Below, piece after piece: positions 21,953 to 27,732 of a DNA stretch of 27,732 nt. Made by a program: the position numbers and the translations under genes. Numbering within the stretch: position 1 is the first letter of the stretch; the number at the start of each line of letters is the position of its first letter. This DNA is from a virus: the IMG/VR virus record IMGVR_UViG_3300025400_000066, positions 1 through 27,732 of that record; one strand, written 5' to 3'. The notes beneath the pieces were generated by a model, which searched no databases, was not told where the DNA came from, and saw nothing but the letters and a program-made list of their open reading frames with translations.

Positions 21953-24075
21953 TGCCAGATTTAAATAACCAAGAACAATTTAATTCCGTTTATACTTTGG
22001 CTATTCAGCCAGGTATAAAGCGGGACGGCACTGTTTTTGAAACGGAAGAGTTCACTGACGGTGTTTGGTGCAGGTTCCAACGTGGCGTTGCCAAAAAAAT
22101 GGGCGGCTATCGGGAAACCTTTAGTAGTTTTACTGGCGTGTATCGTGGCATGTTTGCCCAGCCTTATAACGGCGTTAACTATGTTTTTGCTGGTAACGCA
22201 AATGGCTTAGATGTTTTTGGTACGGGCTCTTCTTATGGGTCCGGCGCTGGTCCTTTTACTGGCACAATGTTGAACGGCACAGTTTCGGCAACAATTACAA
22301 CTAATACTACCACAACGATTACTGTTACGGGCAATGCTGTAAGTGCGTTTCCAAACGGCACTCAAATTATTTTTAGTCAGTCTGGAACGCCCACAGTATA
22401 CACTGTTTCTGGAACCCCGACGTATACATCACCAAGCACCGTAATAACTTTTACGCCAGCTTTGGGTTCTGGTGTTACAGTAACAGAGGTATGGAAAAAA
22501 GGCACTGTATTTTCTTCTGATACCAGAAACGATTGGCAGTTTGATGCGATTTTTAGTCCGCTTGGCGGCAATCTTCAATTACTGGCCCACCCGGGGCTTA
22601 ACCTAAATAGCATTGACAATGCTGTAAAGTCCCAAGTTTTAGTGGGCAATGTTGTTCCCAGTGCGGGGGATAGTTGGTCTTTTAGCGGCTTATCTGATAG
22701 CGCTGGTCCCAACCCTACGTTCCAACCAATTTCGGTTGATGGTGGTGTTTGTGTTCTTTACCCTTTTATTTTTGTTTATGGGTCGAATGGTTTTATTGCT
22801 AATAATAATGTCAGTACTACTTACGACCTTCAGAACTTCTACGATTGGAACGGCCCCCTTGCCAACCAAACCAACGTTGCAAGCTCCAAAATAGTTAAAG
22901 GTATGCCCATGAGGGGCGGTACCAATTCGCCCTCTGGTTTGTTTTGGGCCACCGATAGTTTGATTCGTGTATCGTTCAATGCTGCAGCAGCACCCAACTA
23001 TTGGTCTTACGATATTATCAGTAGCCAAATTTCTATCATGTCGTCTAACGCCGTGGCTGAAATGGACGGTGTTTATTTCTGGATGGGCGTTGACCGATTT
23101 TACTTGTACAATGGTAATGTGCAAGTTTTACCAAACGATAAAAACGTCAACTATCTTTTTGACAATATCAACTATCAACAACGTCAAAAAGTTTGGGCTA
23201 CCAAAGTTCCTCGCTTCAATGAGATCTGGTTCTTTTACCCCCGTGGTAATGTAACAGAATGCAACGACGCAATTATTTATAATGTCAAAGATAAGTTATG
23301 GTACGACGCCGGTATGGCAGTTGGTTCACAACGCTCTTGTGGTTATACAACAGAAGTGTTTCCGACCCCAATTTGGGCGGATTGGAATTATGCTCCCGTA
23401 TTTAGTTCGCCTAAATACACGATTGCTACACCAACAGGGCAACCAGCTGCGGGAACAAATCAATTTTATGTTGCTGGTGACTTGACGCCTGAGTTTAGTC
23501 CTGGCAGCTACATTTCTTTGGGTAAAACAAACATTGACCCAACCTATTTGATTACTGCCAGTAAAAACGTATACAATACAACAATCGGCGCACCTGGCGT
23601 CACGTTGGTAACGGTGTCCCAAGATTTTCCAGTTACGGTTGCCACGGGTTCTCCTGTGTATTTGGCAACTGGTGGCTACCGTATTTGGCAACATGAGTTT
23701 GGTCAAAATGCCGTGTCGTTTACCGGTGAGCAGGCTGTATACTCCAGCATTACAACCAGCGACATTGGCTGGCTTACTGGAACACCAAGCGGTCAGGCTT
23801 TGCAAGGGGCCAATCGTCGTATGCACTTGCGTCGGTTTGAGCCAAACTTCTTGCAAACCGGCACTATGACAATGACCATTCTTGGCCGCAAGTTTGCCGG
23901 TGGTACTGACATGGAAGAATCTGGCCCATATTATTTTGATCAAAACACTGGTAAGATCGATCTTCGTGTAGAATATCGTTTGATTAGGTTAAAATTTGAA
24001 TCTAATGAACTTGATGGAAACTTTGAGATGGGTCGTAATATTATAACTTGTGAGTATGGCGATGAGCGCCCCTAA
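21952..24075 (+). CDS. Tail nozzle protein (P22 gp10 / T7 gp12-like)
   Basis: This 707-residue protein would form the hexameric nozzle closing the short tail. It starts with the IQPGIKRDGTVFETEEFTDGVWCRFQRG segment typical of gp10-like packaged-DNA stabilisation proteins. It continues as beta-propeller-like repeats (GGYRETFSSFTGVYRGMFAQ, YNGVNYVFAGNANGLDVF). The central part has DGVYFWMGVDRFYLYNGNVQVLPND and NEIWFFYPRGNVTECNDAIIYNVKDKLWYD, and the C-terminus has RVEYRLIRLKFESN. A Thr-rich insertion (about residues 100-180) may be an extra surface domain. The neighbours (two adaptors, then ejection-type genes) are as expected for a podovirus tail. Confidence 0.88.
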   Translation: MPDLNNQEQFNSVYTLAIQPGIKRDGTVFETEEFTDGVWCRFQRGVAKKMGGYRETFSSFTGVYRGMFAQPYNGVNYVFAGNANGLDVFGTGSSYGSGAGPFTGTMLNGTVSATITTNTTTTITVTGNAVSAFPNGTQIIFSQSGTPTVYTVSGTPTYTSPSTVITFTPALGSGVTVTEVWKKGTVFSSDTRNDWQFDAIFSPLGGNLQLLAHPGLNLNSIDNAVKSQVLVGNVVPSAGDSWSFSGLSDSAGPNPTFQPISVDGGVCVLYPFIFVYGSNGFIANNNVSTTYDLQNFYDWNGPLANQTNVASSKIVKGMPMRGGTNSPSGLFWATDSLIRVSFNAAAAPNYWSYDIISSQISIMSSNAVAEMDGVYFWMGVDRFYLYNGNVQVLPNDKNVNYLFDNINYQQRQKVWATKVPRFNEIWFFYPRGNVTECNDAIIYNVKDKLWYDAGMAVGSQRSCGYTTEVFPTPIWADWNYAPVFSSPKYTIATPTGQPAAGTNQFYVAGDLTPEFSPGSYISLGKTNIDPTYLITASKNVYNTTIGAPGVTLVTVSQDFPVTVATGSPVYLATGGYRIWQHEFGQNAVSFTGEQAVYSSITTSDIGWLTGTPSGQALQGANRRMHLRRFEPNFLQTGTMTMTILGRKFAGGTDMEESGPYYFDQNTGKIDLRVEYRLIRLKFESNELDGNFEMGRNIITCEYGDERP

Positions 24076-24322
24076 GACACAACCAGTTTTCCCCTTTCTT
24101 CCTGACTACATGAGTTGGGAAGATTGGAATGGCAACTTTGTCATTTACTATGGCCAAGAGACATTGCCTGTTGAGTCCGAAGAAAATTGGCAAAGTGCTG
24201 CTGCTCAAATTATGTCTTTGCAAACTTTTTCTGTCTACCCAGTTGCTGACCCGCAGACCTTTGACAACTGGCAAGACTGGGCTCGTGCCTTGACTTCTGC
24301 TATCAACGGTAAGAGCCATTAA
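24062..24322 (+). CDS. Small conserved protein after the nozzle, function unknown
   Basis: From ATG 24062 this gene encodes 86 residues, opening MSAPKTQPVFPFLPDYMSWEDWNGN. It is acidic and Trp-rich (WEDW, NWQSAA, DNWQDWARA). I recall the PVFPFxPDYMSWEDWNGN motif from aquatic phage genomes, always without known function. Starts at GTG 24050 and ATG 24056 are in frame and cannot be excluded. All three overlap the nozzle gene's end, so it is translationally coupled. A minor tail part or a nozzle plug is possible, but that is inference. Confidence 0.72.
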   Translation: MSAPKTQPVFPFLPDYMSWEDWNGNFVIYYGQETLPVESEENWQSAAAQIMSLQTFSVYPVADPQTFDNWQDWARALTSAINGKSH

Positions 24323-24331
24323 TAGGGCCAA

Positions 24332-24351
24332 AATGCACAATTTTGTGCATT
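24332..24351 (+). repeat. Perfect 9-bp dyad overlapping promoter-like copy 5
   Basis: AATGCACAA (24332-24340) and TTGTGCATT (24343-24351) are exact inverted repeats around TT. The right arm is the left part of promoter-like copy 5. It could be a DNA operator-like dyad or an RNA hairpin in read-through transcripts. Shorter versions overlap copies 1 and 3. Confidence 0.6.
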
Positions 24352-24362
24352 AGTAGATAAAG
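24341..24362 (+). promoter_or_regulatory. Repeated promoter-like element, copy 5
   Basis: TTTTGTGCATTAGTAG is kept exactly, and the end is ATAAAG rather than TTATAG (20 of 22 matches to copy 1). TAAAG at the start site is also seen in the T3 promoter. It lies in the 58-bp gap after the tail module. Proposed +1 is G24362, followed by AAAAGGT and a GTG start at 24381, a normal short leader. Confidence 0.6.
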
Positions 24363-24380
24363 AATATAAAAGGTAGCGCA

Positions 24381-24773
24381 GTGACACAATTAACTACACA
24401 AGCTATTGTTGAACAATATTGCAAATCCAAAAATTTGGATTGGAAAAAAGTGTACGCTGCGCTACAACAAGTTAGCGATCAAAATACGCACCGGATTATG
24501 AGAAGCGGAAATACTTTGTTTCTTATTGCGCTTGGTGCTCCTCATGAAGCGGAAGTTTTTGTACTTAACGCAGACCCATACAAAAAATTGCATAAAAACC
24601 TAGAAGAATTTTGCAGAGCAATGGAAAAATCTGGGTTTAAAAAAGTGTGGGCGGAAACAGAAGATACCAATTTATTGGAAGCCGTTAAACAACTTGGATA
24701 CCCAATGACTATTGAAAAAATTGGGGTCGGTGAAAACGGGCATTCTCTATATAAAGGCACTGTGAATGTCTAA
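24381..24773 (+). CDS. GNAT-like protein of the ejection module
   Basis: This 130-residue protein starts at GTG 24381 with AAAAGGT upstream. It has helix-strand alternation with HEAEVFVLNADPYKKLHKNLEEFCRAMEKSGFKKVWAETEDTNLLEAVKQLGYPM. The last part, an amide-like strand followed by LLEAVKQLGY, is a usual end of the acetyltransferase (GNAT) fold. The acetyl-CoA loop (Q/RxxGxG/A) is not clear, so it may be catalytically inactive. Podoviruses often carry such a gene just before the internal virion proteins. Its stop overlaps the giant gene's start (ATGTCTAA), so the two are coupled. Confidence 0.65.
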   Translation: MTQLTTQAIVEQYCKSKNLDWKKVYAALQQVSDQNTHRIMRSGNTLFLIALGAPHEAEVFVLNADPYKKLHKNLEEFCRAMEKSGFKKVWAETEDTNLLEAVKQLGYPMTIEKIGVGENGHSLYKGTVNV

Positions 24774-27732
24774 CGTTGTTAAAGGCATTGGAAATGTAAT
24801 TAACGGAATTGGCAACGCTGTAACCAGCGTTGTTAATGGCGTTGTTAATACAGTTGAAAATGTTATTAAGCACCCGCTACCAACGCTTGAAAACATAGCT
24901 TTAATAGAGCTGGGTGTTCCTCCAATTATTTCTAGTGCTGTTGTGTCTGCTGCAAATGGCGGCAGCATTCAACAAATTGCTATCAGTGCAGCCACAGCCT
25001 ATGCTGGTGGACAAATTGGACAAGCTGTAGGCAACCTAACTACAGATGCAAATTTTGTTGGCCCACCAACACCAGTTGATCAATTAGTCACTCAAGTTGT
25101 TACTAGCGCTTCTGGTTCTGCTGCGGTTGCAGCGTTGCAAGGCAAAAGCCTTTCTCAAGTTTTAAATGCCGCTGTAGCATCTTCGGCGGGAACTTTAGTT
25201 CAACAAGAACTGGTACAACAAGGCATCCCCCCAAAAAGCATTACATCTAGTGTTTTAACTTCGGCTACAAATGCGGCCACTAAAGCACTATTGAATGGTC
25301 AAGATGTTGGTACAGCCATTTCGCAATCTGCCACAATGGCAGCAATTTCTAGTAGTATTTCTGCTGGTGTAAATCAACTTAAAAGTAATAATGATACGCT
25401 AAATAGCTTGCAAACCCAAGCTGGTAACGTAATTTCTCAAGCAAAAGACTATTTTAACAATACATTAAATCCGTTGCAACAGCAAGCTGTACAACAGTTT
25501 TCTGATGCTCAAACAGCCAATGCTAATTTTCAAAATTTGTATGATCAATACAATAATGAGTATACACAATATCAATCTGCTGTAAACGGGTATAATAATT
25601 ATTCCCAGTATCTTACCGACTATACTAACCAAAATGGGTATACATCCAACCAGTATTATGACTCAGACGCCGGTAGAATGTGGACTGATTGGTATGATGC
25701 AAATGGCCAATATATCACAACCACAAGTGATTCAACGCCTCCGGGGGCACAGTCTCCTCAACAATTAGCAACTGTAGCTAATGCTTTAGCAGAGCAAATA
25801 AATAGTTCTGCGCCAGCGATGCAAGCTGCGGCAACAGCAGCACAAAATGCTGTTGATAAATATAACGCAACAAACTCACAAGTTAGTACAGCGCAAGGCA
25901 CATATAAAAGTTATACTGATGCAGCTAACAGTGTTAATGCTCAAATTACAGCATTGAACGCACAACAAACTCAATTAGCGCAAACTATCGGCACTCAAGT
26001 TGACCAATATAATCAAGGTGTTACTACTGCCGCCAATCAAGAAGTTGCAGCAATTGCTGCAAAAGCAGCTGATGATGCAAAACAAGCATTGCAGCAAACT
26101 GCAACTACCGCCGGTTACAATAACATCAATGACTATACTAAAGGCCAAGATGCTGGGTTCAGCAGCGGTCAGCAGTATTATAATGCAACACAAAACGGTT
26201 TTAGTAACGCAACAGATTATAATAATGCCCAATCCCTTGGCATCAATACCCAATCTGCGTATTCTAATCTACAAGCTTTTGCTTCAAGTGGTGGATTTTC
26301 TAGTTTATCACAAGCCCAGACAGCTCAGAGCCAAGGTTTTAATGATATAAATAGTTTTAACACGGCACAAAGCCAAGGTTTTAAAGACGCACAAACATTT
26401 AATGCTGCACAATCTGAAGGTTTTAAAGACGCTTCAACATATAACACTGCAACAAATGAAGGTTTTACAAGTGCGGCTCAGTACCTTGCTGCTTCCAATG
26501 CTGGTTTTACGGATGCACGAGACTATAATACTGCCGAATCTTTGGGTATAAATTCGTATAGTGGACTAAAAGATTTGCAGGCTTTGCAAGCCGCCGGTGG
26601 ATTTAACAGTTTGTCTGATGCCCAATCAGCACAAAAGTTGGGTTTAAAATCAGATCAACAGCTATCTGATTTTAATAGTTTGGTATCAAAAGGCGTAGAT
26701 CCAGCGGCTGCAAAAACTACAGTTCAGAATTCATTCTCAGAAAGTGGAACAAGCGGCAATACTATTGGTAACGGAACGGATAATAAAGGTTCTAATATAG
26801 ATAGTTGGGGTTATACTTACCAGCCAGGAACAAAATTTGCAAATGGTATGATATACCTCGGCAATGGGAATTGGCAGACTGCGGAAGGCTCTCAATACAA
26901 GATTGGCGCAGAGGCTTGGAATGATCCAAGCGTGCCTTCGTCTTGGCAAGCTTTGAATCCTTCAAATAGCACGGTTGTTGGGACTGGCATAACTTCAAGC
27001 TCTGGAATTGTTGGTATTAATTTTGCCACGCTTAATCCAACAGATCAACAAAGTATATCTAATGTTCTTGCTAATATGTCTGGAACATCTGGATCTGCTA
27101 GTACTGGCGGCGCAACCGATTTTGGCATTAGTTTAATTGGTACAACAGACGGTGGATCACCAATTTATAAAACAAATAGCGGTATGGCGTTTGTTTTAGC
27201 AACTGTTGATGGCCAAGTTCAACCGCAACAAATTGATTTGAATAAGGTGACTTGGGTTCAAAACCAACAACCGCAACCTATTTCTGTTCCGGCCCCCACA
27301 CCCGCGCCTACACCCGCGCCCACACCCGCGCCTACACCGGCCCCTACACCCGCGCCTACACCGGCCCCAACACCTGCACCGGCTCCATCACCCTCTGCAA
27401 ACAATATGGTCACTTCAACAGATTTATCGAATCTTTCGAAACAATTTACGGATCAGTTGTCGCAATCTGATGCAAATACTCAGGCAAAATTTGGCCAATT
27501 GTCTGCGGCACAACAGCAACAAGCACAGGACTTGGCGGCACAAGGTAAGTCTTTGTCTGATGCCGTTAACCAAGCAGCACAGCAGTCATCACAGCAATTG
27601 CAAAGTGGTTTAGCGAATCTTTCGAAACAATTTACGGATCAGTTGTCGCAATCTGATGCAAATACTCAGGCAAAATTTGGCCAATTGTCTGCGGCACAAC
27701 AGCAACAAGCACAGGACTTGGCGGCACAAGGT
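24766..27732 (+). CDS. Giant repeat-rich protein, probable ejection (internal virion) protein; 3' end outside window
   Basis: ATG 24766 opens a frame with no stop through the last base (989 codons read by eye). Regions in order: a Gly/Val-rich hydrophobic N-terminus ([20 protein letters not shown], then [16 protein letters not shown] and [12 protein letters not shown], about residues 4-105); Gln/Asn/Tyr-rich sequence; 14-residue helical-looking repeats (about 445-634); a globular-looking stretch with [23 protein letters not shown]; a PAPT linker (842-869); and a Gln/Ala-rich coiled coil with a 62-residue repeat. Position after the nozzle and GNAT-like genes, plus hydrophobic and coiled-coil segments, fit an ejection protein that enters the cell envelope with the DNA. 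A long fibre is the alternative. It overlaps the previous gene by 8 bp. Confidence 0.8.
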   Translation, partial: MSNVVKGIGNVINGIGNAVTSVVNGVVNTVENVIKHPLPTLENIALIELGVPPIISSAVVSAANGGSIQQIAISAATAYAGGQIGQAVGNLTTDANFVGPPTPVDQLVTQVVTSASGSAAVAALQGKSLSQVLNAAVASSAGTLVQQELVQQGIPPKSITSSVLTSATNAATKALLNGQDVGTAISQSATMAAISSSISAGVNQLKSNNDTLNSLQTQAGNVISQAKDYFNNTLNPLQQQAVQQFSDAQTANANFQNLYDQYNNEYTQYQSAVNGYNNYSQYLTDYTNQNGYTSNQYYDSDAGRMWTDWYDANGQYITTTSDSTPPGAQSPQQLATVANALAEQINSSAPAMQAAATAAQNAVDKYNATNSQVSTAQGTYKSYTDAANSVNAQITALNAQQTQLAQTIGTQVDQYNQGVTTAANQEVAAIAAKAADDAKQALQQTATTAGYNNINDYTKGQDAGFSSGQQYYNATQNGFSNATDYNNAQSLGINTQSAYSNLQAFASSGGFSSLSQAQTAQSQGFNDINSFNTAQSQGFKDAQTFNAAQSEGFKDASTYNTATNEGFTSAAQYLAASNAGFTDARDYNTAESLGINSYSGLKDLQALQAAGGFNSLSDAQSAQKLGLKSDQQLSDFNSLVSKGVDPAAAKTTVQNSFSESGTSGNTIGNGTDNKGSNIDSWGYTYQPGTKFANGMIYLGNGNWQTAEGSQYKIGAEAWNDPSVPSSWQALNPSNSTVVGTGITSSSGIVGINFATLNPTDQQSISNVLANMSGTSGSASTGGATDFGISLIGTTDGGSPIYKTNSGMAFVLATVDGQVQPQQIDLNKVTWVQNQQPQPISVPAPTPAPTPAPTPAPTPAPTPAPTPAPTPAPAPSPSANNMVTSTDLSNLSKQFTDQLSQSDANTQAKFGQLSAAQQQQAQDLAAQGKSLSDAVNQAAQQSSQQLQSGLANLSKQFTDQLSQSDANTQAKFGQLSAAQQQQAQDLAAQG
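26098..26667 (+). repeat. Two-level 14-residue coding repeats
   Basis: Eleven 42-bp units encode a motif of the form A-x-x-x-G-F-x-x-x-x-x-[YF]-N (e.g. [28 protein letters not shown]). After three ordinary units and one LGI unit ([14 protein letters not shown]) comes an 18-residue spacer, [18 protein letters not shown] (26266-26319). After five ordinary units and another LGI unit comes a matching spacer, [18 protein letters not shown] (26572-26625). An LGL unit closes the array. The DNA copies differ, so protein-level selection is likely. Confidence 0.85.
27289..27372 (+). repeat. Seven PAPT units (12-bp repeats), proline linker
   Basis: Seven consecutive 12-bp units encode PAPT, followed by PAPAPSPS. 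Codons vary only at third positions (CCG/CCC, GCC/GCG, CCT/CCC/CCA). This is a rigid extended linker between the globular-looking part and the C-terminal coiled coil. Such runs change length easily by slippage. Confidence 0.9.
27428..27732 (+). repeat. 186-bp tandem repeat; 119 bp of the second copy present, exact, up to the window end
   Basis: Bases 27428-27546 and 27614-27732 are identical (119 bp, offset 186 bp = 62 residues), beginning CGAATCTTTCG and ending GGCACAAGGT. Each encodes [13 protein letters not shown] and [17 protein letters not shown]. The second copy is cut by the window edge, so the number of copies is unknown. Confidence 0.9.

Noticed and set aside
27289-27372. Regular 12-bp repeats considered as a CRISPR or iteron array
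   Set aside because: The units have no spacers and encode PAPT in frame, with third-position variation only, so they are coding linker.
1-27732. tRNA genes
   Set aside because: The gaps between genes are all under about 120 bp and none shows a cloverleaf or a T-arm GTTCRA pattern.

Overview
The window is a contiguous late (virion and lysis) region of a short-tailed, podovirus-like dsDNA bacteriophage. All 29 predicted protein genes, two of them cut by the window edges, lie on the + strand and are tightly packed, most behind AAGGA-type ribosome binding sites. A portal, scaffold and HK97-type capsid are followed by fibres, a lysis cassette, a P22/T7-like adaptor and nozzle set, and a giant repeat-rich protein that looks like an ejection protein. 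I see no tail tape measure, tail tube, sheath, integrase, tRNA or CRISPR array. The host cannot be read from the sequence. The ribosome binding sites, the Rz/Rz1 spanin pair and the GroES fit a Gram-negative host, and several hypothetical genes resemble those common in aquatic phages (inference from memory).

Layout: 1-81 is the tail end of an upstream gene, perhaps large terminase. 124-3433 holds a small protein, a 947-aa portal and another small protein. 3476-7320 holds a small protein, a phage GroES, the scaffold, two structural proteins and the major capsid protein, closed by a strong terminator. 7378-7845 is a freestanding HNH endonuclease placed between that terminator and the next promoter-like site. 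7964-14396 holds a decoration-like protein, a conserved structural protein, a zinc-finger/IPT-TIG protein, three consecutive fibre genes (one with an S74 intramolecular chaperone) and a small tail-associated protein. 14448-16173 holds three small genes (the third a one-TM protein), then a holin candidate, Rz with an embedded Rz1, and a GH24 endolysin, ending in a terminator. 16254-24322 holds a Lys-rich repeat protein, a small basic protein, a gp4-like adaptor with an inserted sugar-binding-like domain, a GIY-YIG homing endonuclease, a second adaptor, another fibre-like protein, the tail nozzle and a small conserved protein. 24381-27732 holds a GNAT-like protein and a giant reading frame that runs off the window.

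The most interesting signal is a roughly 22-bp element (core TGCATTAGTAGTTATAG) found five times, each time in a gap between genes and each time at the head of a functional module (97, 3456, 7852, 16182, 24341). It ends in TATAG(G)(G)A like T7-family single-subunit RNA polymerase promoters. It usually follows a stem-loop or terminator, and at two copies it leads into a 5'-hairpin leader sharing a CTCTAGA box. I propose that it is this phage's own late promoter, which predicts a phage RNA polymerase (or a dedicated sigma factor) outside the window. The second notable item is the terminal reading frame, which has 14-residue repeats in a two-level pattern, a PAPT linker and a 186-bp tandem repeat at which the window stops.
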